Below are positions 31,853 to 40,193 of a DNA stretch of 50,036 nt, piece after piece. Location: positions 1 through 50,036 of the forward strand of contig CAYSQE010000011.1 of the NCBI GenBank assembly GCA_964433155.1, in the 5' to 3' direction. Each line of letters opens with the position of its first letter. The first letter of the stretch is position 1. The notes beneath the pieces were generated by a model that was given only the letters and a program-made list of their open reading frames with translations, was not told where the DNA came from and made no database searches. The stretch is from 2-01-FULL-40-13 sp964433155. Lineage in GTDB: Bacteria > Patescibacteriota > Microgenomatia > UBA1406 > GWC2-37-13. The translations under genes were made by a program, and so were the position numbers.

Positions 31853-32554
31853 ATGTATCATAACAGGGATCTAACAAGCAAATTTAATTGGTTACTAGAT
31901 AATCTTTTACCGCCGATAATCAGAGACAGAAGATCCTTGATGAACATAATTTTTTGGGTTGTCTATGGAAATAAAAAAAATCTCATACTAGATTTTAAAA
32001 AAAAAGTTCAATTTTTAAGCAAAAGTGAATACACCAGATATTATGAAATTTTTGATAATGCACCTTTGAAGAGGTCAACGGATCTTAACAGTGAATCGCT
32101 CAACCGAATAGTTTCATCCATTAAAGGAAGAACTATATTAGATGTAGGCTGCGGTAGGGGTTATTTGCTTGAAAAAATCTCAGAAAAGAATAAAGATCTT
32201 ATCCTAACTGGAGTTGACATCCATATTCGAAATAATTTGAAACGATCAAGACGGGTGAAATATATTGAAGGAGAGATTGAAAAACTACCGTTTTACGATA
32301 AATCTTTCGACACGGTGATATGCACACACGTTTTAGAGCATGTAGTTAATTATCAAAAAGCGGTTAGAGAGTTAAGGAGGGTTGCAAAAAAAAGACTAAT
32401 TATAGTTGTCCCAAGACAAAGAAATTATCAATTCACTTTTGATCTCCATGTTAATTTTTTCCCTTACCCTCACGAATTACAAAAGATAATGGGCAAAAAA
32501 GGTGATGAAATAGCCATACTGGATAACGATATTTTTTACTTGGAAAATTTGTGA
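31853..32554 (+). CDS. SAM-dependent methyltransferase (class I)
   Basis: 233 aa. SAM motif I ILDVGCGRGYLLEKI lies at about 90-104, with acidic motif II TGVDIH, motif III LPFYDKSFDTVICTHVLEHV (the D-T-V-x-C-x-x-V-L-E-H block of UbiE/Methyltransf_11-like enzymes), then RRVAKKRLIIVVPRQ. The N-terminal 80 residues are basic and unassigned. It is the only plus-strand gene within the family-A/B array, so it may have been inserted there. The target is probably a sugar or lipid carrier of the local glycan. Confidence 0.85.
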   Translation: MYHNRDLTSKFNWLLDNLLPPIIRDRRSLMNIIFWVVYGNKKNLILDFKKKVQFLSKSEYTRYYEIFDNAPLKRSTDLNSESLNRIVSSIKGRTILDVGCGRGYLLEKISEKNKDLILTGVDIHIRNNLKRSRRVKYIEGEIEKLPFYDKSFDTVICTHVLEHVVNYQKAVRELRRVAKKRLIIVVPRQRNYQFTFDLHVNFFPYPHELQKIMGKKGDEIAILDNDIFYLENL

Positions 32555-32587
32555 GGGCCCGCTTTTTTATAACTCTGTTGGCTAAAT

Positions 32588-34564
32588 TTATTTAGCTTCT
32601 GCAATACATAACTGATCCGTACAATCGAATGGTTGATAGGTTGTGCGGCACTTTACCTCAGCTTGTTTTAAAATATATCCTGCCGTAAGCCATCCTTTTG
32701 TAAAGGGAGTAAATCCAGGACATTTATTAACAACGCTACAATCAACAGCTATTTTTTGAGGGCATTTTTTCTCGAGATTTTTTACTGCATAAGTCATCTC
32801 TAGATCTGATTCGATCCCAGATTGAGGATTCTCATCTAAAAGATTCTTTTTATTTGTGAGGTAAAAAAGATACGTGTCATCACTAGATAAAATGAGCGCC
32901 TCATCGGCAGATATATGTTTATTGATAAGCTGTTTTTCTCTTGAAAATCTCTTGCCAAGATTTTGATCAAGTTCTTGTCTTAGGATATTTCCCTTTAGCC
33001 AACCATTATATTTTTGGATCAATAGTTCTGTGAGGGTATGCCTTCTTTCATAGGTAGGAACCACTATAAAAAATATGAAAAAAACTGCACTAATTGCAAG
33101 TTTTGTACGCAGCGAAGATATCAACGAATAAGCTTTTGCAAAAAGAAGAAAAGCGTTGAGTAAAGGAAATATTGAAATAACGATGAGGCTGGCATTGTCG
33201 CTTCTTCCCACATAGTAGAGTGAGGCAAAAAGCGAAATATTGGCTGAAAAAAGAAGAATTGTAGCAAACGGCCTCAAACCGTTCTGTACTGGTTTATTGA
33301 TAGTTCTAAAAAAATAAATTATTGAGGCAAAGTAAATTAAAATGGCAAGCCAAAAATAGGTATGAGTTTCAATCGGAAGCATTCCTACTCCCGATATAGC
33401 ATATTCTCTTATTGTAGTGACGATCTCAAATGGATTGATTGGTTTGTAAGCAAAAAGTATATGAAGAATATTCAAAAAAACAAATATGCCCGTAAGGCTT
33501 ACGAAAAGCATAATTATAGCTTTCACTACTCTTTTCGTACTAATATATTGCGCTATAAGAAGATAAAATAGGCTTAACCCAAAGGCTAAAATCATCTGGA
33601 TGCCAGAATCAACGGTCCAAAAACTCATAAGAGAAAAGGGAAAGATAAAGTAAGGAGAATCAATTTTTTTTAGTTTATAAAGTAGCAATAACGAAAGGAA
33701 AAAGGGCAGCCTTCGTAAAGCCCCATACTGAGCAATGGTAAGAGGAAAGATGTAAAAAGAAAAATAGTTAATAGTTATTAGCGAAAATAGTCCGATCAAT
33801 GCGAGTGTGGTTGATTTACTAACTTTATAAATAAGATAAAAACAGATGAAGTATTCGATGACTTGCATGATGAACGCATAGATTGGCAGATACGAGAAGC
33901 TAAAGAGGCCCAATTTAAAGAGCGCACTTAAAAAAAGTATAGACAAAAATCCATACTGTGAAGGAATATCAGTAAAGAGAGTTTTTCCCTGTACTACATC
34001 CCAGATGGGCCCAAAAAAGAATCCATACTCTAAAGGAGAGATCGGAAAGTGAGGTTCAAAGATAAAGATAGCGATAAAAATAGTTACAACTGTGTATAAA
34101 AAAACCCTAAGTAGCGGTTTTCGACTAAAAAAGGCGTGCATGATCATTGATTCGCATACGATTATTAAAAAAGAAGCTAGGTAGAGTAGTATGATTATTG
34201 TATAGATTGATGTATCATCACGTAGTTGATAGGGGTAAATCTCATTTGAAAGCGGATAGATTCCGAGTTTTGAGATAAAAATTAGAGAAAGAAAAACCAA
34301 GGCTATTAACTTTAAAACTATAGGTAGACGTTTTGTCACAAACAGATGGAAATATTTGTGTAAAACCCAAATAAATACAACGAATAAAAAAGACATGATA
34401 AGATAAAGCGGTATCTCAAATTTTTCGGGAAAGGCAACTGCCGGTCTATAAAATTTAACTGTAACGCTTGGTGGAAAGCGAAAATTCAGAAAATTTAAGA
34501 GTGAGCTATATAAAACAATCCAGAGGTCAGTAAAAAATAAAATAAAGATTGTGGCGTTGGTCAT
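32588..34564 (-). CDS. Family-A large polytopic membrane protein, copy A4 (GT-C-like)
   Basis: 658 aa. Family marks: AFPEKFEIPLYL, GIYPLSNEIYPYQLRDDTSI, FEPHFPISPLEYGFFFGPIW, G-K-T-L-F-T-D-I-P-S-Q-Y-G-F, YYVGRSDNASL, and the soluble end ILSSDDTYLFYLTNKKNLLD and KKCPQKIAVDCSVVNKC to DCTDQLCIAEAK. The start lies 11 bp after the stop of the methyltransferase at 34576-35298, so it is in the A5-B3-methyltransferase-A4 run. No family-B gene follows this copy; instead the plus-strand methyltransferase lies beyond. Confidence 0.78.
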   Translation of the reverse strand: MTNATIFILFFTDLWIVLYSSLLNFLNFRFPPSVTVKFYRPAVAFPEKFEIPLYLIMSFLFVVFIWVLHKYFHLFVTKRLPIVLKLIALVFLSLIFISKLGIYPLSNEIYPYQLRDDTSIYTIIILLYLASFLIIVCESMIMHAFFSRKPLLRVFLYTVVTIFIAIFIFEPHFPISPLEYGFFFGPIWDVVQGKTLFTDIPSQYGFLSILFLSALFKLGLFSFSYLPIYAFIMQVIEYFICFYLIYKVSKSTTLALIGLFSLITINYFSFYIFPLTIAQYGALRRLPFFLSLLLLYKLKKIDSPYFIFPFSLMSFWTVDSGIQMILAFGLSLFYLLIAQYISTKRVVKAIIMLFVSLTGIFVFLNILHILFAYKPINPFEIVTTIREYAISGVGMLPIETHTYFWLAILIYFASIIYFFRTINKPVQNGLRPFATILLFSANISLFASLYYVGRSDNASLIVISIFPLLNAFLLFAKAYSLISSLRTKLAISAVFFIFFIVVPTYERRHTLTELLIQKYNGWLKGNILRQELDQNLGKRFSREKQLINKHISADEALILSSDDTYLFYLTNKKNLLDENPQSGIESDLEMTYAVKNLEKKCPQKIAVDCSVVNKCPGFTPFTKGWLTAGYILKQAEVKCRTTYQPFDCTDQLCIAEAK

Positions 34565-34575
34565 AATTATTAGGT

Positions 34576-35298
34576 TTAGCTAAATTTTTTTTTAACGAGA
34601 ACTACATATACTGCACAGAACAAGCGTGAAAAAAGTAGAGTATGTTCTATGAGGATTTCTATTTTTTTAAATGCGATCGCCATGCCATCTGGACAAAAAA
34701 AGGGTACGAATCCTACATATGTATCTTTTTCCACGATAAACCCAGCTTCTTTAAGCCATCTTCTTAGTGTTCGGGGAGTATAGGATTTTTCCTTATGGAT
34801 GCGATGATAGAGAGAAACTTTCTCAACAATTTTTAAAAGAGGATTATAACCATTAGGTTCAAGAATGATTACCTTTTTCGCCACTTTTGCAATTGATTGT
34901 ATTGCTTTTTCTGGATATTCAAGATGATGTATAACACCTCTTACAATGGCTATATCAAAATTTTTAAAGTCGCTTTCGAGATGATAAATGTTTCTCGAGT
35001 GAAATTGGATTTTCTTATGATCTTTATAAAGTATCTGTGCCAATTTAATTGCATTTTTTGAGGAGTCGACTCCTATTATCTGTTTTGGATGACACCGTTT
35101 GTAGAACTCATAGGTATATGTGCCATCTCCACAGCCTATATCAATGACTTTTTTATCGGTGAGCTTGGTCATATTGAGCGTTGCTTGGGTTAATCGCTCG
35201 TTGGCGAGTTTGCTGCTGAGAATGGCATGCGTTGTATAAAGGTATCCTCCGTTTAGCGTGACGTCGTTGTCGAAAGGAGCAACAAAATGTTTTTGCAT
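34576..35298 (-). CDS. SAM-dependent methyltransferase (class I)
   Basis: 240 aa. Motif I VIDIGCGDGTYTYEF is at about 50-64, motif II IIGVDSSKNAIKLA, then FDIAIVRGVIHHLEYPEKAIQSIAKVAKKVIILEPNGYNP, a Methyltransf_11/25-type core. The later part, RTLRRWLKEAGF followed by TYVGFVPFFCPDGMA, is common in lipid- or sugar-linked methyltransferases of glycan clusters. It lies between B3 and A4 on the same strand with small gaps, so it is probably co-transcribed with them and may modify the same product. Confidence 0.85.
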   Translation of the reverse strand: MQKHFVAPFDNDVTLNGGYLYTTHAILSSKLANERLTQATLNMTKLTDKKVIDIGCGDGTYTYEFYKRCHPKQIIGVDSSKNAIKLAQILYKDHKKIQFHSRNIYHLESDFKNFDIAIVRGVIHHLEYPEKAIQSIAKVAKKVIILEPNGYNPLLKIVEKVSLYHRIHKEKSYTPRTLRRWLKEAGFIVEKDTYVGFVPFFCPDGMAIAFKKIEILIEHTLLFSRLFCAVYVVLVKKKFS

Positions 35299-35316
35299 AA
35301 TTAGTTGTTAAGAATT

Positions 35317-36025
35317 TTATTGCTTTTTAAGACATTCTTCATACATCGGGGAGATTAATTTTGTAATATAATCTTCATCTTCGTTTGCAATAAGCTGTCC
35401 GTTGCGCTTGACCGATCTTCTATAGTTGTTGATTTTAGTTTCAACTTGCAGTTTGCAAAATAGGGCTACTGCACGTTTTTCGAAGAATAAAGTATAGATA
35501 ATAAAGGCTGATGTGGTGAAAAAAATAATAAAAAAGATTTTTTTTGCCAATTGCTGTTTCATACTAAGCGATGAGACAAAAAAATAAATCAACAATTTTC
35601 TTACCAACGTCAAAACCAAGATCAATTCGTAAGAACCGTTTTATTATTTCGATAACAAAAGCCCCCGATACAAAGAAAATGTAAAATGCAAGTATGGCTG
35701 TGATCCAGCTTGATTCTTCGACTTCTACAGGATGAAATTGATAGTTGATCTCATTTGATGTTTTATACATATCTCCATAGTCTCTAATTATCTTATATTG
35801 GCAAAGTTTTTTAGCTTTTTTTTCATTAAAGAGATCCAACTTCTTGTCAAAAGAAAAAATTGAATTTGGCCCAGTCTCAAAACGAGAACCATCATTACAT
35901 ATTACATACGAGGTATTGTTTTCTATGTAAAGATAGGGCTTATAAAGCCTAAAAACAGCGAGGGAAAGTGACGTTAAGAGAATATAGGCCAATAAATATA
36001 AAACTAAAAAAAATTTCTTTTTCAT
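35317..36025 (-). pseudogene. Family-B small membrane protein, copy B3, frameshifted
   Basis: Two overlapping frames together match one family-B protein. The first (36025 to 35564, 153 aa) has the N-terminal anchor, YVICNDGSRFETGPNSIFS, KAKKLCQYKIIRDYGDMYKT and SSWITAILAF. The second (to 35317) has FCKLQVETKINNYRR and NEDEDYITKLISPMYEECL. The frame changes at a run of seven T on the coding strand near 35581-35587; removing one T restores a continuous 226-aa-like protein. It could be a real pseudogene, a sequencing error in the homopolymer, or slippage. Four bases separate it from A5. Confidence 0.75.
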
Positions 36026-36029
36026 ATAT

Positions 36030-37994
36030 TTATTGCACTTGGGCTATACATAACTGACTGGTGCATTCTACTGGTCTGTACTGAAATTTACAGACTTCTT
36101 GGATGCGATTTAACAACTGAGGTTGTATATTAAAAAAACCTATGACAAAAGGGTTGGATCTATCGCATTTATTCATAAATTGGCAGTCAACAACGATCTT
36201 TTTGGGGCAAGCCTTAAAAACATTTTGCAGTGAAAAGTCAATATCTTTATTGGTAAGGATGGTAATCTGAGAGTTATCCATCATGAGATTTTCTTTTCCT
36301 GATAAATAAAAGAGATAGGTATCGTCTGCGGACAAAATAACGATCTGTTTTTCTGGAATACTTTTTTTGATTAAAGCTATTTCTGTAGGATACCTTTGCT
36401 TAAGAATTTCATCGAGCTCAGGTTTAAAAATATTCCCACCAGTAAACCTTCTTATTTTTTCTTGAATCATTTCGGTGATAACTTCTTGTCTTTCAAATGC
36501 AGGAAAAATGATAAAGAAAAATATGAGACCAAGGAATGAGATGACCCTGACTTTTTGAGAATTTATAGAAAAATAGAGACGGCTCAATAATAAAAAACTA
36601 TTCAGAAGAAAAAAAAGAGCAATGGTAAAAAGATTGTGCTGGTGACTTCTTCCAACATAATATGTAGAAGTAAATAACGATATATTCGCAGAAAAGAGGA
36701 TTAATTGATCAAAAAAGTCTCTATGTTGTTTTCTAAAGAAATAAATAATGGTTGCGAAGTATACTAAAATGACAACCCAAAAATACACATAGGAATCAAT
36801 TGGGAGCATACCAAAGCCAGCTTGTCCGTACTGCTTTAACTTCCAAAATACAGATAACATATTTATGATTTGATACCCGAAGATAATATTAATTAGATTG
36901 ATACTAAAAAATATAAAGACTAGACTTAGGAGAAGCCAAAAAATAGAGACAACGAATTTTTTCATATTAACCAGATTGACTAACTTTAGAATAAAGAGCG
37001 TAAAAAGAAACGACAAAATGAGAGAAATTCCTGTATCTATGATCCAAAAGCTCAAAAGCCCAACAGAGAAAATTAATTTTTTCGAGCCAATATTTTTATA
37101 TTTATAAAACAAATAGAGAGTAATGATAAGAGGTAGCCATCTAAACGGTCCAATTTGTGGAATTGTCGCTGGAAGATGATAAAGAGAGAAATAATTTATA
37201 GTTATGGTACTCAATAAACCGATAAGTGAGAGCGATACAGATTTACTCACTTTGTAGATAAGATAAAAGCAGAGTAAATATTGAATTATATAAAGAATCC
37301 AAGTGACAACTGGAAGGTGGGCAAAGCTGACGAGTCGGAGTTTATAGAATAAGCTCAAAAGAAGAATTGACGCAAATCCATATTGGGAGGGAACCTGAGT
37401 ATAGATTGTTTTTCCATGCGTGATTTCCCAGATCGGTCCAAAAAAATATGAGTAGTCGTGGCCAACGAGAGGAAACCGAGGTTCAAAGGTTAAAACTGCG
37501 ATTATCAAGGAGATACAACTAAAAAATATAAGAGAACCGATTTTTTTTGACATTCCAAGAAATCGACTAAAAATGATTCCCTCAAAAAAAATTAACCCCG
37601 TGGTCGCTAAATAAATAAGAATATAGAAAAGGTAGGTTTGTGAATCTTGCTTGCCATACGGATATGTATCTCTTCCCATTGGATAGTTGCCAATATTTTT
37701 TAAAAAGAGTAGAAGTAATAAAACAAAAATTATGTACCTTGTAATAAGATGGTAACCCGGCGGAGTTTTTTTAAAATATCTGTGCAAAAGGAAAATAAAG
37801 AGAACCATTAAAAATGAAAGAAATAAATACAATGAAATCTCAAAAGGCTCTGGTACAGCTCCAGATCGAATAAACTCGCCGTTGACTTGTGCCGGAAAAT
37901 GGATGTCTAGGAATCTAAGGATGTTGTTATATAAAAAAATCCAAATATTGGTAAATAATAAAACTTCGTTTGCAAACCCAATTATTAAATTCAT
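36030..37994 (-). CDS. Family-A large polytopic membrane protein, copy A5 (GT-C-like)
   Basis: 654 aa. Family marks: AVPEPFEISLYL, GNYPMGRDTYPYGKQDSQTY, FEPRFPLVGHDYSYFFGPIW, G-K-T-I-Y-T-Q-V-P-S-Q-Y-G-F, YYVGRSHQHNL, and ILSADDTYLFYLSGKENLM. Its Cys-rich end is KACPKKIVVDCQFMNKC to ECTSQLCIAQVQ. It heads the minus-strand run A5-B3-methyltransferase-A4, and is divergent to the cytidylyltransferase at 38049 across 54 bp. It seems to be a complete copy with a frameshifted partner. Confidence 0.78.
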   Translation of the reverse strand: MNLIIGFANEVLLFTNIWIFLYNNILRFLDIHFPAQVNGEFIRSGAVPEPFEISLYLFLSFLMVLFIFLLHRYFKKTPPGYHLITRYIIFVLLLLLFLKNIGNYPMGRDTYPYGKQDSQTYLFYILIYLATTGLIFFEGIIFSRFLGMSKKIGSLIFFSCISLIIAVLTFEPRFPLVGHDYSYFFGPIWEITHGKTIYTQVPSQYGFASILLLSLFYKLRLVSFAHLPVVTWILYIIQYLLCFYLIYKVSKSVSLSLIGLLSTITINYFSLYHLPATIPQIGPFRWLPLIITLYLFYKYKNIGSKKLIFSVGLLSFWIIDTGISLILSFLFTLFILKLVNLVNMKKFVVSIFWLLLSLVFIFFSINLINIIFGYQIINMLSVFWKLKQYGQAGFGMLPIDSYVYFWVVILVYFATIIYFFRKQHRDFFDQLILFSANISLFTSTYYVGRSHQHNLFTIALFFLLNSFLLLSRLYFSINSQKVRVISFLGLIFFFIIFPAFERQEVITEMIQEKIRRFTGGNIFKPELDEILKQRYPTEIALIKKSIPEKQIVILSADDTYLFYLSGKENLMMDNSQITILTNKDIDFSLQNVFKACPKKIVVDCQFMNKCDRSNPFVIGFFNIQPQLLNRIQEVCKFQYRPVECTSQLCIAQVQ

Positions 37995-38048
37995 ATGTCC
38001 ATTGTATCAGAGCAAATTTTCTAGAAAATGTGATAAAATTACTCTACT

Positions 38049-38837
38049 ATGAAGGTAGTGATCCTCTGTGGAGGGTTGGGTATTAGGCTTCGCAATCAAC
38101 TTAACTATAGTCCTAAGGGGATGGTTTATATCGATGATAAACCACTTCTTTGGCACATCATGAAAAGATATTCTCTTTTCGGTTTTAACGAATTTGTTTT
38201 AGCTCTGGGCAAAGACGGTGAGGTGATTCGTGACTATTTCCTCAACTACAATCTCAACACGAATAATATTGGTTTCACGATACGAAATCCTAAAAATATT
38301 CATTATTACAATCAAAGCCAAGAAGAAAACTGGAATATTATTTTTGTAAACACGGGAGAAGATGCTCATACTGGGGCGAGGCTTTCAAGGTGTGAAAAAT
38401 ATATTGATGGGGAGGCATTCATGTTTCATTACTCAGATTGTTTAAGCGACGTTAACTTTGATAAACTCTTAAAACTTCACAAAAAAAGGAAAAAAGTGGC
38501 TACGATTACTGGCGTTTTGCCGCCATTTCGCTATGGAGAGTTTGTTATCAGGGGGGAGAAAATTATCGACTATAGCCCAACTTCCAAGCTTACTTCGATA
38601 CGAGGATATGTAAACGGAGGATTTGCGGTATTCAATAAAAAAATATTTAAATACCTTACCACTTATAATGAGTCGACTTTGGAAAATGAAGTATATAAAG
38701 AGTTAGTAAAGAAAAAAGAGTTAGAAGTCTATAAACACAATGCTTTCTGGCAGTGTTTGGATAACGATAGAGAATTTGAATACCTGAAAAAGTTATGTCA
38801 AGAAAACAAAAGATATTGGCTGCAGAAGGGTTCGTAG
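38049..38837 (+). CDS. RfbF-like sugar-1-phosphate nucleotidyltransferase (probable cytidylyltransferase)
   Basis: 262 aa. It activates a sugar phosphate to a nucleotide sugar, probably CDP-linked. It shows the nucleotide-binding GGLGIRL (8-14; the family G-G-L/x-G-T-R-L), then SPKGMVYIDDKPLLWHIMKRY, as in glucose-1-phosphate cytidylyltransferase, and a metal-site block FHYSDCLSDVN. VNGGFAVF and a late WQCLDNDREFEYL (the W-x-x-x-D-T/x-x-x-E/D-x-x-x-L end of RfbF) support this group. Length is near the RfbF standard of 257 aa. TAAAAT at 38034-38039 precedes the ATG by 15 bp. Uridylyl or thymidylyl specificity cannot be fully excluded. Confidence 0.8.
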   Translation: MKVVILCGGLGIRLRNQLNYSPKGMVYIDDKPLLWHIMKRYSLFGFNEFVLALGKDGEVIRDYFLNYNLNTNNIGFTIRNPKNIHYYNQSQEENWNIIFVNTGEDAHTGARLSRCEKYIDGEAFMFHYSDCLSDVNFDKLLKLHKKRKKVATITGVLPPFRYGEFVIRGEKIIDYSPTSKLTSIRGYVNGGFAVFNKKIFKYLTTYNESTLENEVYKELVKKKELEVYKHNAFWQCLDNDREFEYLKKLCQENKRYWLQKGS

Positions 38838-38863
38838 TTTGTGGCTTATAGTTAATAGTTAGG
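38836..38863. repeat. Heptamer tandem repeat before the DJ-1 gene
   Basis: Units AGTTTGT, GGCTTAT, AGTTAAT, AGTTAGG, filling the gap between the cytidylyltransferase stop and the ribosome binding site of the next gene. Confidence 0.65.
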
Positions 38864-38875
38864 AAAGGAGAAGAC

Positions 38876-39421
38876 ATGAAAATGAAAAAAATGCGAGCGG
38901 TGATTATTACTGATCAAGGGTTTGAGGATCCCGAAGTCATCTATCCTTTCTATCGATTACAGGCGGCAGGAATTGAAGTAAATATAGCGACAAAAGGAGC
39001 TGCAAATGTAAAGGGTAAATTTGGCTTTCCAGTTTTAGCTTTATTGAAACCTAAAGAACCAACTGATGCAGGTAAATTACAAGCAAAAGATTATGATTTG
39101 GTAGTTGTTCCAGGAGGGCATGTGGCGCCTGATAATATAAGACAGATCAAAGAAGTTTTAGCCTTCATCAAAGCAATGTATAAAAATGGCAAACTGATAG
39201 CAAGCATTTGTCACGGCCCATGGGTTTTGATCTCAGCTGGAATATTAAGGGGAAAAAAGGCGACCTGTTATCCTAGTATGGTTGATGATCTGATAAATGT
39301 TGGTGCAAAGTACCTTGATGAACCAGTAGTAGTAGATGCAAATGTTATTACCTCAAGAAGACCTCGCGACCTACCAGTTTTTATGGAAAGAGTAATCAGT
39401 GAATTTAATAAACGAAATTAA
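38876..39421 (+). CDS. DJ-1/PfpI-family protein
   Basis: 181 aa. DJ-1/PfpI members act as glyoxalase, protease-like or stress proteins; the exact reaction here is unknown. It shows GFEDPE near the start (Glu17, the conserved acid), VVVPGGHVAPDNI, and the nucleophile elbow ASICHGPWVL with Cys112-His113. The end, RKPRD-like ITSRRPRDLPVFMERVI, matches the PfpI/YhbO subgroup. The ATG at 38876 has a clear Shine-Dalgarno site (AAAGGAG, 38863-38870), unusual in a region where most starts look leaderless. It lies inside the sugar cluster but need not belong to that pathway. Confidence 0.88.
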   Translation: MKMKKMRAVIITDQGFEDPEVIYPFYRLQAAGIEVNIATKGAANVKGKFGFPVLALLKPKEPTDAGKLQAKDYDLVVVPGGHVAPDNIRQIKEVLAFIKAMYKNGKLIASICHGPWVLISAGILRGKKATCYPSMVDDLINVGAKYLDEPVVVDANVITSRRPRDLPVFMERVISEFNKRN

Positions 39422-39434
39422 ATGCGTATAAAGA

Positions 39435-40193
39435 ATGATAAAAAGAATATTTGTCTCCGAGATAGACAGGACAAATCTTTCTAAATTTAAAACGACCGAA
39501 GCTCAAGATAAGAGAATTGATTATTCAAAAGTCGTTGTCAACAAGCCCTGGGGTTATGAGTATCTAATGTTTGAGAATGACTATGTTGCGATCTGGATTC
39601 TTCATCTTAAAAAGGGTCATCAGAATTCTCTGCACTGTCACCCAAGAAAAAAAACCTCGATGATGGTCCTTTCGGGTAAAATTAGAGCTTCGACTTTGAC
39701 CGACTGGTTTGAGCTAAAAGAGCTGGACGGACTTATGTATGAGGAAGGTCTTTTTCATACCCAAAAGGCGCTAAGTAATAATGTTTTTTTGCTAGAGATA
39801 GAGACACCACCAATCAAAAAAGACCTCGTTAGATTAAGAGATTCATATGGAAGAGAAGGAAAAGCTTATGAAGGAAAAAATAAACTGTCGAAAAACATTA
39901 GTAAGTTTAACTATATTTTTTTTGAAGACTCAAGTATTCAAAAAGGTTTAAGAAAAAAAATAAACGATACCGAGATAATGATAAAAAAATGCAGTTTCGA
40001 TTTGTTAGAAAAGGAAGTAGATTTTGTAGACAAAAAAAAGGTGTATTCGATCCTGGAGGAAAAAGTCATTGACTCAAAACACAGGGAGCTGTTTGGCGTT
40101 GGGAGCATTTTTCATCCAGCACATGTCAGAAAATTTGATACAATTCGTTTGTTTAAAAATTGCCTTCTATTGTCCATTGAAAAAGCTAGTTAA
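39435..40193 (+). CDS. Cupin-domain protein of sugar cluster
   Basis: 252 aa. Cupin fold at about residues 30-125: KPWGYEYLMFENDYVAIWIL, then LKKGHQNSLHCHPRKKTSMMVLSGK, the G-x-x-x-S-x-H-x-H-x(3,4)-E/T-x6-G cupin motif 1, and LFHTQKALSNNVFLLEIETP as motif 2. This is typical of sugar-phosphate isomerases, dTDP-sugar epimerases or sensor proteins. The C-terminal 110 residues are charged and unassigned. The 3' end overlaps the TPP-enzyme start by 17 bp. Probably an isomerase or epimerase for the sugar made here, but substrate unknown. Confidence 0.75.
   Translation: MIKRIFVSEIDRTNLSKFKTTEAQDKRIDYSKVVVNKPWGYEYLMFENDYVAIWILHLKKGHQNSLHCHPRKKTSMMVLSGKIRASTLTDWFELKELDGLMYEEGLFHTQKALSNNVFLLEIETPPIKKDLVRLRDSYGREGKAYEGKNKLSKNISKFNYIFFEDSSIQKGLRKKINDTEIMIKKCSFDLLEKEVDFVDKKKVYSILEEKVIDSKHRELFGVGSIFHPAHVRKFDTIRLFKNCLLLSIEKAS

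Noticed and set aside
34600..35300. The minus-strand methyltransferase as part of a polyketide or quinone pathway
   Set aside because: Only generic class I methyltransferase motifs are visible and no such pathway genes are nearby.
40069..40176. Upstream start of the TPP enzyme
   Set aside because: The extra 36 residues do not resemble the family and lie fully in the cupin gene; the TTG at 40177 gives the normal N-terminus.
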